Assembly: GCF_019175365.1 (NCBI RefSeq)
Contig: NZ_CP059572.1
Coordinates: 868,001 to 932,000 of the forward strand
Source: Actinomadura graeca
GTDB taxonomy: Bacteria; Actinomycetota; Actinomycetes; Streptosporangiales; Streptosporangiaceae
Direction: 5' to 3'
DNA length: 64,000 nt
The translations under genes were made by a program, and so were the position numbers. Below, piece by piece: positions 25,744-34,312 of the stretch. Position 1 is the first letter of the stretch; every line of letters starts with the position of its first letter. The notes under the pieces were generated by a model. That model had not been told where the DNA came from and searched no databases. It saw only the letters and a program-made list of their open reading frames with translations.

Positions 25744-26559
25744 ATGAGCGACGAACTGACCGAGGCGGAGATCGACGCGTTCGCCCGGGCCTATCCCTCC
25801 GTCCGGGCCGAGAAGTTCCTCTGGGGCGTCGGCTTCCCGGACAGGACGATGCCGAGCACCGTCCTGAACTCCGGGGACTTCTGGAGCGAGGTCTCCCGGG
25901 CCCTCGCCAACGGCGCCCTGCCCGGTGGGCGGCGCCGGATCCTCGCCGCCGCCCACCGGGCGTTCCCGGCCGGTGAGGCGTTCGCGGCGGGGCGGGTGCG
26001 GCGGGTGCTGCTGATCGGGGCGAGTCCCGACGAGGACGACGCGGTCCGGGCGGACCGGGAGCTGCGGGAGATACGCGCCGCGGCGCGGCTCGGGCATCTC
26101 GACGTCTCCGCGGTGCTGGCGGCCCAGGCGTCCGACCTGCGCGAGATCCTCCGGGCGCGGCCCGACGTCCTGCACCTGTCCACGCACGGCGACGGCTCGC
26201 TGCTGTACTTCGAGTCCTCCTTCGGCGACCGGCAGGCCGTTCCGGTCACCGAGGTCGCCGCGACGCTCGCCCGGTACCGGGACGCCGACGGCGTGCGGCT
26301 CGGCGGCCTGGTGCTCGCGTCCTGCGAGAGCGAGGCGGCCGCCGAGGCGTTCCTGGACGTGGCCGACTCCGTCGTCGCGCACCGCGGGCCGCTCGACGAC
26401 GCCTGCGCGGTGCTGTTCACCCGCCGGTTGTACGAGGGGTTGCGCGACGTGCCGTCCCTGGTCCGGGCCGCGCGGGACGCCGCCGACGACATGGCCCGCG
26501 AGGACGAGGAGTGCGGTGGGATCGCGGGCAACCTGATGACCTTCGGCGAGGGGTGCTGA
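25744..26559 (+). CDS. EAD1-CHAT caspase-like protease
   Basis: 271 aa. Residues about 4-85 match the pattern of effector-associated domain 1 (EAD1), a death-like adaptor: LTEAEIDAFARAYP, FLWGVGFPDR, DFWSEVSRALANG, RRILAAAHRAFP. The remainder is a CHAT/caspase-like peptidase fold: RVRRVLLIGASP, then LSTHGDG with H148, and VLASCESEA with C194, the expected His-Cys dyad. In family knowledge such proteases are effectors held inactive until the system is triggered. The target protein is unknown. It is linked to the E2 protein of the same operon, which carries a similar N-terminal adaptor. Confidence 0.75.
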   Translation: MSDELTEAEIDAFARAYPSVRAEKFLWGVGFPDRTMPSTVLNSGDFWSEVSRALANGALPGGRRRILAAAHRAFPAGEAFAAGRVRRVLLIGASPDEDDAVRADRELREIRAAARLGHLDVSAVLAAQASDLREILRARPDVLHLSTHGDGSLLYFESSFGDRQAVPVTEVAATLARYRDADGVRLGGLVLASCESEAAAEAFLDVADSVVAHRGPLDDACAVLFTRRLYEGLRDVPSLVRAARDAADDMAREDEECGGIAGNLMTFGEGC

Positions 26560-26560
26560 C

Positions 26561-27577
26561 ATGGGCCCGGCCTGGCGGACGGCGCTGCTGGCCTCGGCCG
26601 AGCCGGGCGGGCGGGTGCGGTGCGGGCTCTGCCCCTTCGGCTGCGTCCTGGCGGAGGGCCGGACCGGGCCGTGCCGCGTCCGGCGGAACAGGGCCGGGAC
26701 CCTGGAGACCGCCACGTTCACCGCCGCGGTCGCGCACCTGGACGCCGTCGAGCGCAAGCCCTTCTATCATCTGAGCCCCGGCGCGAAGGTGCTCACGGTC
26801 GCCGGGCCGGGCTGCACCTTCGCGTGCGGGTACTGCGTCAACCACAGGCTCTCCCAGTACGGCCGCGAGGACACCGCGCCCTGGATCGGCACACCGGCGC
26901 TTCCCGGGGACCTGGCCGCGCGGGCCCGCGCGGACGGCGCGATGCTCGGCCTCTCCTACTCCGAGCCCTCACTGGCCCCCGAGCTGACGCTCGCCCTCGC
27001 CGAACACGGGCTCCCGATCGTCTGGAAGTCCAACGGGTTCCTCACCCCCCAGGCGATCGACCTGGTCGCCCCGGTGCTGACCGCCGTGAACATCGACGTG
27101 AAGGCCGCCGATTCGCGCGCCCACCGGGCACTGACCGGCGCGCCACTCGAACCCGTCCTCGAATCCATCGCGGGTTTCCGGGCCGCGGGCGTCTGGGTGG
27201 AGGTCAGCACGCCCCTCATCCCCGGGGTCTCCGCCTCGCCTGGGCAGCTCGAAGCGATGGCGACGACGCTGGCGGACCTCTCCCCCGACCTCCCGTGGCA
27301 CCTGCTCCGGTTCACCCCGGACTTCAAGATGCGGCGGGAGCGGCCGACACCGCCCGAGGATCTCGCGTCCGCACGGGAGATCGGCCGCAAAGCGGGCCTC
27401 CGGTACGTCTACGTCGAAAGGGCCCTCGGCGCGGAGGGCCGCAGGACGCTCTGCCCCGGATGCGGGAGCACGCTGGTGGAGCGCGGCATCTGGGAGACGG
27501 CCGGCTCTCGCCTGGACGCGGGCGCCTGCCCGGACTGCGGCACGCGCGTGCCAGGCCGGTGGAGGGTGGGCACGTGA
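26561..27577 (+). CDS. Radical SAM enzyme (AmmeMemoRadiSam/PFL-activase-like)
   Basis: 338 aa. The 4Fe-4S/SAM motif CTFACGYC gives C85, C89 and C92. The N-terminus has a Cys cluster (CGLCPFGCV, C38) and the sequence follows AmrS-type proteins (DAVERKPFYHLSPG, then WKSNGFLTPQAI and VNIDVKAAD). A zinc-ribbon-like end has CPGCG and CPDCG. The reaction is unknown in this family. No AMMECR1 or Memo gene is nearby. Tight coupling (one base after CHAT, four-base overlap with the WD40 gene) makes it a true operon member; it might modify a system protein by radical chemistry. Confidence 0.82.
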   Translation: MGPAWRTALLASAEPGGRVRCGLCPFGCVLAEGRTGPCRVRRNRAGTLETATFTAAVAHLDAVERKPFYHLSPGAKVLTVAGPGCTFACGYCVNHRLSQYGREDTAPWIGTPALPGDLAARARADGAMLGLSYSEPSLAPELTLALAEHGLPIVWKSNGFLTPQAIDLVAPVLTAVNIDVKAADSRAHRALTGAPLEPVLESIAGFRAAGVWVEVSTPLIPGVSASPGQLEAMATTLADLSPDLPWHLLRFTPDFKMRRERPTPPEDLASAREIGRKAGLRYVYVERALGAEGRRTLCPGCGSTLVERGIWETAGSRLDAGACPDCGTRVPGRWRVGT

Positions 27578-30500
27578 GCGATCCGCGACTCGACGCCTGG
27601 GCCGCCGCCCACGCCCGCTCGGCGGGCCGCGCGGGCGTCGGCTCCCGTCCGGGCACGACGGGCGGAGACGGCGACCTCCTCGACGTCGGGACGTGGCTGC
27701 CCGGCCCCGAGGTGGTCCGTTCCCTCGACTGGAAGCCGGCGGACGACGGCGAGCCGCTGCTGGCGTGCGGGAACGGCGAAGGCGTCACCATACTCGGCGG
27801 AAGCCAGGGGGAAAGGCGGGGAAGCTGGTTCCATGCGGGGCTGCTGGTGCGCTGGGCACAGGCGGCGGGCACGTGGCATCTGTTGTCCACAGACGGTCTG
27901 CGGACCACGCTGTGGCATCCCGACTCGCCGGGCTCCACTCGGACCCGGTATGCCAGTGTCGAGGGCGAGTCCGTTCGTGCCATCGCCTTCGACGGCCTCC
28001 GCGAGCTGATCGCCACCGGCAGCACCGATGGCGTCGTGCGCGTATGGGGAATCAACGAGCCGGATCCGAGTTCCATCTCCAGGCTGGTGGGGCACTCGGA
28101 CCTCGTCCTCTCCGTCGGCTGGAGCGCACACGGCCTGCTGGCCAGCGGGAGCGCCGACGGGACCGTCCACGTGTGGGACTGGCAGCGGCACCAGCGGCTC
28201 CATGTGCTCGCGCATCGCGCCTGGGTCTCCGATGTCGCGTTCGCCGAGATGCCCGATGGGGAATCGCTGCTCGCGAGTGCCGCGAACGACGGCTTCGCGC
28301 GTATCTGGAATCCCCTGACCGGCGATCTCCTGCACACCTTGCGCGGGCACTTGATGGAGGTCTCCTGCGTCGACTGGACGGTCCTGCCGGACGGGCGGGC
28401 CCTCCTCGCAACGTGCAGCTACGACCGGACCGTGCGTGTGTGGGACGGCCGGACGGGTGTGTGCCTCGCGACGTCCGATGATCTGGGCGGGGTCCTCCAC
28501 GCCGTTTCGTGGGGCCGGAGCCCCGACGGCCGCCTTCTCCTGGCCGCCGGAGGGGCCACCGACGGCATCCGCGTGTTCTCCCTGACGCTTCCCGATGCGC
28601 CCCGGGCGACGGCCGCAGTGGCACCCACGGGCGTCCCGGAGGTGATCCCGCCCGTCGAGGAAGTCCTCATCAACGATCCGGTGCCGACGCCCGGCCGGGC
28701 GTTGCCGGGTGGGGTGAACGCCGTCGTCGAGCGGCTCGGCATCCGCATCGTGCGGCGCGAGACCGGCGAGGAGGTGGCCCGCCTCGCCGGTCACACCGAG
28801 CCGATCACGTCGTACGACTGGACCGCCGATTCCGAGGGCAGGCTCGTGCTCGCCGCCGGCGGGGAGACCGGGCAGCTCTGCGTCTGGTACGTCGAGTCGG
28901 GCCGCCTGATCACCGCCGTCACCTGCCCCGGCCGGGTGACGGCGGTGGCGCTGGCCGCGCTGCCCCAGGGGCGTCTCGTGGCGGTGGCCGGAACCGCGTC
29001 CGGGGAGCTCACGCTCTGGGACGAGACCGGCGACCGCCCGCTGCCCCTTCCCGGGCACACCTATGTCGCCGGGAACGTGCCGGGACACGGCGGCGCGATC
29101 ACCTCGGCCAGGTGGGCGGTGCTGTCGGACGGCCACGCGCGGCTGGCGACCGCCGACGACCAGGGCAAGGTCCAGATCTGGGACGAGCGCGGACGTTTCA
29201 GCATGTCCATGCCCCATCACGTGTACCCGATCACGTCGCTCCGGTGGGCCGTGCTCCCGGACGGGACCGCCTATCTCGCCATCTTCGCGTCGTCCGAGAT
29301 CCTCATCGTCGACAAGGGCGGCACCGTCCTGCGGGCGTTCCCCCTTCTCCAGAGTGAGCCGCTGACGTCCGTGGACCTGACGGCCCTTGCCGACGGGCGT
29401 CTCCTGCTGGCGACGGTCGGGTTCGCCACCCGCGAGGTCCGCGTCCACGACGCCCGCACCGGCGCCGCCCACCGGCTCGGGACCCATGTCGGGACGGCGG
29501 AGCCTCCGACGGTGTCCTGGATCCGGCAGGAGCACGGACCACTCCAGATCGTCCTCGGCGACTCGAACCAGAGCGGTGTCTCCGACGTCACGGTGACGCC
29601 GCCTCCGCCCGGGAGCGGGCCGCCTCCCGCCGCCGCGGACGCGCCCGCCCCCAGCCGGGCGCTCGTCCCGGCCAGGCTCGGGCTGCTCAAGCTGGGGTCG
29701 GGGGCACTGTGGCCGGCGCTCGGGCTCGTCGCGGATCTGCTCAGCCTCACCGGGCGGCACACCGGGGAGCTGCACGACCCGCGGCTCGCCGTGCTGGAGG
29801 CGCATCCCGGGGTCGCCCGCCTGCGTCAGCTGGGCTGGCCGGCCGCCGCGCGCGTCGCGTTCGCCGCGCTGCTGGCGTCCCGGCTGCCGGACGACGCCGG
29901 GTTCGGCCCGCCGGGTGCCGGGGTGCGGCGTCTGGAGGAGGCGCTCGGGCGCGCGCTGGCGACGGCGACGCTGCCCGCCGCCGAGCCGGCCGCGGAGCCG
30001 GAGGCGCTCGCCGCGGCGGCGGACGAGATCACCCAGCAGACCGTCGCGCTGCTCGCGCTGATCGGGCCGCGGGCCGCGGCCGAGGACCCGCTGCTCCCGC
30101 TGCACCTCGGCCACCTGGAGGTGGCGCTGCCGCCGCTGACGGACCGGCAGCTGCGGCTGCTCGCCCAGCACGGCCACCCGCCCGACCGGCGGCTGCGCCG
30201 GTCCGGCGGGGGGACGCCGCGCCACACGCCGGGCACCGCCGGGATCGTCCGGCACGGCCTGCTGCGGCACATGCTCCACACCGACCTGGCGCTGCCCCCG
30301 GACCTGCTCGCGCTCCGCAGGCTGGAGAACCAGCTGCTCTACCGGCGGCACACGACGCCGCAACCGCCGACGCCCCGGCCGCTGACGCTCGTTTTGGACA
30401 CCACGCCGCCGACGTACGGGACGGTCGAGCTGGTCCTGCGGATGGCCGTCCACGCGCTCACGGTCGCGTCCTGGGAGCACGGCCTGGAACCGGTGCTGGT

Positions 30501-30843
30501 GACCCTCACCGACCCGGACCGGGCTCTGACGCTGACCGGGCCCAGGCAGCTGCTGACGATGTGGACCAGCAGGACCCTCCAGCCCCCGTATCCGGCGCTG
30601 GACCGCGCCCTCGACACCGCCGCGCAGACGGGCCGCACGACGGTGCTGCTCCTGCACCACCACAGCGCCGGGAAGGACCGCGCACCCGGTCCCGCCACGC
30701 CGTTCGTCACCACACGCCACGCCGTCGAGCCCGCACGGCCGCGGCCGGCGCACCCGGACCACCACGAGCTGCCCCCCGAGCCGGGCGGCATGGAACTGGA
30801 CGACCTCGTCAGCGCCCTGCTCCTCCCGGGGGCGGCGCGATGA
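27574..30843 (+). CDS. WD40 beta-propeller protein with vWA-like C-terminal domain
   Basis: 1089 aa from GTG 27574. Residues about 45-690 contain many WD40-type blades (GSTDGVVRVWG, SADGTVHVWD, ANDGFARIWN, CSYDRTVRVWD, ADDQGKVQIWD), probably two propellers. A proline-rich linker leads to a helical region (about 690-930). From about 935 a vWA-like fold begins: LTLVLDTTPPTYG with D942, but the DxSxS metal site is incomplete. This joins the beta-propeller and vWA components of MoxR-vWA-beta-propeller ternary systems in one chain; the MoxR gene is at 38230. Likely role: sensing or scaffolding. No membrane segment. Confidence 0.8.
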   Translation: MSDPRLDAWAAAHARSAGRAGVGSRPGTTGGDGDLLDVGTWLPGPEVVRSLDWKPADDGEPLLACGNGEGVTILGGSQGERRGSWFHAGLLVRWAQAAGTWHLLSTDGLRTTLWHPDSPGSTRTRYASVEGESVRAIAFDGLRELIATGSTDGVVRVWGINEPDPSSISRLVGHSDLVLSVGWSAHGLLASGSADGTVHVWDWQRHQRLHVLAHRAWVSDVAFAEMPDGESLLASAANDGFARIWNPLTGDLLHTLRGHLMEVSCVDWTVLPDGRALLATCSYDRTVRVWDGRTGVCLATSDDLGGVLHAVSWGRSPDGRLLLAAGGATDGIRVFSLTLPDAPRATAAVAPTGVPEVIPPVEEVLINDPVPTPGRALPGGVNAVVERLGIRIVRRETGEEVARLAGHTEPITSYDWTADSEGRLVLAAGGETGQLCVWYVESGRLITAVTCPGRVTAVALAALPQGRLVAVAGTASGELTLWDETGDRPLPLPGHTYVAGNVPGHGGAITSARWAVLSDGHARLATADDQGKVQIWDERGRFSMSMPHHVYPITSLRWAVLPDGTAYLAIFASSEILIVDKGGTVLRAFPLLQSEPLTSVDLTALADGRLLLATVGFATREVRVHDARTGAAHRLGTHVGTAEPPTVSWIRQEHGPLQIVLGDSNQSGVSDVTVTPPPPGSGPPPAAADAPAPSRALVPARLGLLKLGSGALWPALGLVADLLSLTGRHTGELHDPRLAVLEAHPGVARLRQLGWPAAARVAFAALLASRLPDDAGFGPPGAGVRRLEEALGRALATATLPAAEPAAEPEALAAAADEITQQTVALLALIGPRAAAEDPLLPLHLGHLEVALPPLTDRQLRLLAQHGHPPDRRLRRSGGGTPRHTPGTAGIVRHGLLRHMLHTDLALPPDLLALRRLENQLLYRRHTTPQPPTPRPLTLVLDTTPPTYGTVELVLRMAVHALTVASWEHGLEPVLVTLTDPDRALTLTGPRQLLTMWTSRTLQPPYPALDRALDTAAQTGRTTVLLLHHHSAGKDRAPGPATPFVTTRHAVEPARPRPAHPDHHELPPEPGGMELDDLVSALLLPGAAR

Positions 30844-31097
30844 CCCGGACACAGCGCGCGGGAGCCGCCTCCATGGACAAGCACACGTTCGTCCCCTCGC
30901 TGCCCGACCTCATCGACCCCGGCGAGTACGCCGCGCACCCCGAGGGCGGCCTGGTGCGGCTGAAGATCACCGTGACCGGGAACGGCGTCGAGGTCCTCGG
31001 CGACGGCATGCGCCCCGAGCACATCGAGGCCGTCCTGCGGAGCCTGTCCGGCCCGGACGACGAGGGGCCCGAGATGGAGCAGATGCTGTGCGGATAG
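30840..31097 (+). CDS. Small protein ending Cys-Gly, candidate ubiquitin-like modifier or partner
   Basis: 85 aa from ATG 30840 (ATGA overlap); ATG 30873 would give 74 aa. The core VRLKITVTGNGVEVLG then MRPEHIEAVLRSL predicts two strands followed by a helix. An acidic flexible tail ends MEQMLCG. It lies directly before the RING-like, E1 and E2 genes. An exposed C-terminal glycine beside an E1 gene is what a conjugated modifier would show, but the fold is too short to be called ubiquitin-like with confidence. Confidence 0.6.
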   Translation: MTRTQRAGAASMDKHTFVPSLPDLIDPGEYAAHPEGGLVRLKITVTGNGVEVLGDGMRPEHIEAVLRSLSGPDDEGPEMEQMLCG

Positions 31098-31654
31098 AGA
31101 ACGAGCTCCAGCGGGGCATCGACGAGGGTCTCGTCCCGCGCCCGGAGGAACCGGACGACGGCGACGCGGGCGGCGTCGCGGTGACCGCTCCCCCGTCCTG
31201 GTGGTTCAGCCTGGACTGCCGATCCTGCGGGCACACGTTCAGACGCGGCGACCGGGTCCGGGTGGACGCGGAGAACCGCACCGCCGAGCACCTGGAACCC
31301 GGCCTGGGCTGCGCGGGCGGCCCTGCCGCCGAGCGGACGACCGAGGCGGACGAGTTCGCCGCCGGGCTGCTGTCGGCCTGGACGACGGACGCGCCGGTGG
31401 TCCGCCTCGCCGACGGCGACCCGCGGCTCCCCCGGCCGGGGCAGGGCCCGGCGCCGCGGTGCCTGCACTGCGCCAACACCTTCCGCCCGGGCGAGTACGT
31501 CGTGGTCTGCCCGTGCCACCGCGACGACCCGGTGTGCGACGCGGCCGTGCACCGGGACCCCGCGCGGGGCCTGCCGTGCTGGGAGCGCTGGCGCCCGGAC
31601 GGGACGGTCACGATCTGCCCCGTCGCCAAGGCCAGGGCGGACGGGAATGGCTGA
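31088..31654 (+). CDS. RING-like zinc-finger protein, candidate E3
   Basis: 188 aa from GTG 31088. A first knuckle has C44-x2-C47 with H68 or C75 as further ligands. The C-terminal finger is C125-x2-C128-x12-C141-x-C143-H144-x5-C150-x4-H155-x8-C164-x12-C177-P178, a spacing compatible with a two-zinc treble clef of the RING type. Bacterial RING proteins encoded with E1, E2 and JAB genes have been described by comparative genomics (Burroughs and Aravind). It overlaps the small protein by ten bases and the E1 by eight. Role as E3 is inferred from sequence and place. Confidence 0.65.
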   Translation: MRIENELQRGIDEGLVPRPEEPDDGDAGGVAVTAPPSWWFSLDCRSCGHTFRRGDRVRVDAENRTAEHLEPGLGCAGGPAAERTTEADEFAAGLLSAWTTDAPVVRLADGDPRLPRPGQGPAPRCLHCANTFRPGEYVVVCPCHRDDPVCDAAVHRDPARGLPCWERWRPDGTVTICPVAKARADGNG

Positions 31655-32726
31655 GCGCGTCCACGACCGGCAGCGGCTGCTGCCCGGGTGGGACCAGGAC
31701 CGGCTGGCCGCCGCGACCGCGGTGGTGGCCGGGGTGGGCGCCCTCGGCAACGAGGTCGCCAAGAACCTCGCGCTCGCGGGCGTCGGCAGGCTGATCCTGT
31801 GCGATCCCGACACGGTGTCGCCGGCCAACCTCGACCGCACGGTGCTCTTCTCGTCCGCCGACCTCGGGGACGCCAAGGCGGGCACCGCCGCACGGCGGCT
31901 GCGCCGCATCGCCCCCGGGACCGAGGTCGAGGCGCGGGTGGCGCCCCTGGTCAGCGGGGTGGGCACCGGTGAGCTCGCCGACGCGGCGCTGGTCGTCGGC
32001 TGTGTGGACACGCTGCGGGCGCGGATGCAGCTGCTCGGCCGCTGCGCCCTGGTGGGGGCGGCGCTGGTCGACGGCGGCACCCATCCCTGGGGCGGCGAGG
32101 TGCGGCTGCGGCTGTCGCCGGACGAGCCGTGCCACGGGTGCTCGCTCACCGAGCACCAGCGGGGGCACGGCGACCTGCCGTGGAGCTGCTTCGAGCCGCG
32201 CGCGGACGGGCCCGAGCCGTCGAGCATCGCCGCGACCGCGCTGGTCGCGGGCTGGATGACCACGGCGGCGCTGGAGCTGCTGATGGGACGGCGGCCCGCC
32301 TGGCGGTTCCTCGCCGTGGAGTCCGCGGGCCGCGCCGGGCCCGTGGAGGTCGCGCGCGACCCCGGCTGCCCGTACCACCATCCGTGGGAGGGACCGCCAG
32401 ATCGGGTCGCGGCGACCGACCGGGCGACGGTGGCGGAGTTCCTCGCGGAGCTGGCGGACGGCGACGAGCCCGAGACGTGGGCGGAGTTCCCGCTGCCGCC
32501 GCGGTGCCGGGTGTGCGAGGGCGGGGACGGCGGGCGCGCGGCACCGCGTGCGGGGGCGCTCACCTGCGAGGGGTGCGGCGCGCTGCTCCGGCCGGTGACG
32601 AGCGTGCGCCTGCGGGACGCCGATCCGGGCAGCGAGCTGCGCGAGCTGGGCGTCGCGCCGCAGGAGATCCTCCCCGTGCGGGGAGCGGAGGGAGAACACC
32701 GATGCGTGCGTTTGAATCGCGGCTAG
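31647..32726 (+). CDS. E1-like (ThiF-family) adenylating enzyme
   Basis: 359 aa. The nucleotide-binding loop GVGALG is at 29-34, followed by LILCDPD (D53, D55) and the ATP-contact motif NLDR with R64, then K77 and GCVDT (118-122). C181 in LPWSCFEP is the best candidate for the thioester cysteine. C162-x2-C165 and CRVC/CEGC near 293-315 suggest zinc sites. The extra C-terminal 90 residues could present an E2, as UFD-type tails do. Enzyme would adenylate a modifier C-terminus and pass it to the E2 encoded next. Confidence 0.88.
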   Translation: MAERVHDRQRLLPGWDQDRLAAATAVVAGVGALGNEVAKNLALAGVGRLILCDPDTVSPANLDRTVLFSSADLGDAKAGTAARRLRRIAPGTEVEARVAPLVSGVGTGELADAALVVGCVDTLRARMQLLGRCALVGAALVDGGTHPWGGEVRLRLSPDEPCHGCSLTEHQRGHGDLPWSCFEPRADGPEPSSIAATALVAGWMTTAALELLMGRRPAWRFLAVESAGRAGPVEVARDPGCPYHHPWEGPPDRVAATDRATVAEFLAELADGDEPETWAEFPLPPRCRVCEGGDGGRAAPRAGALTCEGCGALLRPVTSVRLRDADPGSELRELGVAPQEILPVRGAEGEHRCVRLNRG

Positions 32727-32776
32727 GCCCCGGGGAGGATCCCGGATCCGGGCGGGAGCGGGCCGAGGAGCTCCCC

Positions 32777-34312
32777 ATGACGGGCCAGGACCGGGCGTAC
32801 TTCCTGGAGGCGCTCGCCGAGATCTACTCCACGGCGAGCCGCGCCGACCGGATCCTGGACACCATCGACTTCCCCGCCCGGCTGCGGCCCTCGTTCACCG
32901 GCTCGCCCGAGCAGGCGTGGAACGACATCTTCCGGGAGATCGTGAACGGCGTCGTGCACGCGGGGTTCCGGCGCCTCCTGGAGAACTCCCTGCGCGTCTA
33001 CGGGAGCAACGCGGCGTTCCTGGCGCTCAGCGAGCGGTACCTCCAGCCGCCCGCCGCGCCCGAGCCCGAGCCCGCCGCGGCGCCGCGGCCCGGCGCGCCC
33101 GCCGCGCATCCCGCCGCGAACGAGGTGGCGGGCAGCACGGCTGGCAGCACGGCGGGTGCCGTACCCGGCGCCACGTCCCCGCCCGGGCCGCCGGCCTGTC
33201 ACGTGATCTTCCGCGCGGACACCGAGGACGAGCGCGCCGCGCTGCGGGAGTGGCTTGAGCGGGCGGACCTGGCGCCGGTCGAGGTCTGGTCCACGCCGTC
33301 GTCGCTGTCGTTCCGGGTCTCCTCGGGCGATCCCGGGGAGATCCGCAGGCTCCTGGACCGCACCGCGTTCGGCTGGACGGTCGTGCCGCCCGGCGCCCCC
33401 GACTACCTGCTCCGCCAGATCTACGTGGACGGCCCGGACGGCCGCCGCTTCCGGATCGTCGACGCGCCCGCCCAGCAGACCGTCGGGAACATCGCCGCCG
33501 AGGTGGTGGGCGCCTACGGCCCGAACTTCCCCGGTGCGAAGCGGCCCACCGTCGTCGACCGCGTGGACTCCGACGGCTCCGGCCGCCGGGTGGACCCCGA
33601 GCGGACCCTGCACGACGCGGGCGTCCGCGACGGCGACCGGCTCCGGGTCGGGTTCCAGGCGACGGCCGCCGCCGTCCACCCCGCCGACCGGGAGGCTGCG
33701 CTGTACCGGGTCAAGAACCAGATCCTGGCGTACGCGGCGGGGCGGCCCGGCTTCGAGGTGGCGGCGAACCTCCCGCTGGCGCCGACCGAGTACCGGCTGA
33801 CCTTCGTCCAGCCGAGCTTCGGGCCGCCGCCGCCCGAGGGGGGCGAGCCGGTGGACGTCTCGCGCCACGTCGTGGTGATCATGCTGGGGCCGGAGTTCCC
33901 GGTGACCGCGCCCACGGCGTTCTGGATGACGCCGATCTTCCATCCGAACGTCTACCCCAACTACGACAGCCCCCTGCTGCGGGAGAACAAGGCGGCCGGG
34001 GGGCTGGTCTGCCTGGGCGCGCTGGACGAGGGCTACCACGCCGCGCTGCATTTCGGGGAGCTGTGCGCGATGCTCTGCGACATCGCCGCGTACCGCAACT
34101 ACGCCATCTTCAAGCCCGACGGGACGGTGACCGCATCCGGGCGCGCCGGGCTCCAGGGCGACCACTTCGACGGCGCGGCGGCGGCGTGGGCGATGTCGCC
34201 GGAGGGGGCACGGCGGATCATGGGGATCGGCGGCGCCCCGTCGCTCGCGCGCAGGCAGGCCAAGGGCAGCTACCCGAATCTGGTCGAGCGGATCGAGACC
34301 GATCGCGCATGA
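32777..34312 (+). CDS. E2-like protein: EAD1 - ubiquitin-like - UBC fusion
   Basis: 511 aa from ATG 32777, six bases after GAGGAG. Residues about 1-88 resemble EAD1 (FLEALAEIYSTASRADRIL, AWNDIFREIVNGV, FRRLLENSLRVYGSN). An Ala/Pro linker and an uncharacterised alpha+beta segment (about 141-210) follow. About 212-295 is a YukD-type ubiquitin-like domain (QIYVDGPDGRRFRIVDAP, TLHDAGVRDGDRLRVGF). From about 300 is a UBC fold with HPN at 389-391 and the catalytic cysteine C412 in GGLVCLG; the gap between them is longer than usual. It should accept a modifier from the E1, and its EAD1 could call the CHAT protease. Confidence 0.82.
   Translation: MTGQDRAYFLEALAEIYSTASRADRILDTIDFPARLRPSFTGSPEQAWNDIFREIVNGVVHAGFRRLLENSLRVYGSNAAFLALSERYLQPPAAPEPEPAAAPRPGAPAAHPAANEVAGSTAGSTAGAVPGATSPPGPPACHVIFRADTEDERAALREWLERADLAPVEVWSTPSSLSFRVSSGDPGEIRRLLDRTAFGWTVVPPGAPDYLLRQIYVDGPDGRRFRIVDAPAQQTVGNIAAEVVGAYGPNFPGAKRPTVVDRVDSDGSGRRVDPERTLHDAGVRDGDRLRVGFQATAAAVHPADREAALYRVKNQILAYAAGRPGFEVAANLPLAPTEYRLTFVQPSFGPPPPEGGEPVDVSRHVVVIMLGPEFPVTAPTAFWMTPIFHPNVYPNYDSPLLRENKAAGGLVCLGALDEGYHAALHFGELCAMLCDIAAYRNYAIFKPDGTVTASGRAGLQGDHFDGAAAAWAMSPEGARRIMGIGGAPSLARRQAKGSYPNLVERIETDRA

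Noticed and set aside
25744..26559. TIR or SAVED domain in the EAD1 protein
   Set aside because: The HGD and SCE motifs with spacing H148 to C194 fit a CHAT/caspase-like dyad better; no TIR glutamate or SAVED signature is visible.
27409..30852. 1147-codon minus-strand frame opposite the WD40 gene
   Set aside because: Composition is Arg/Gly/Pro-rich without domains; the plus strand has WD40 blades and coupled starts.
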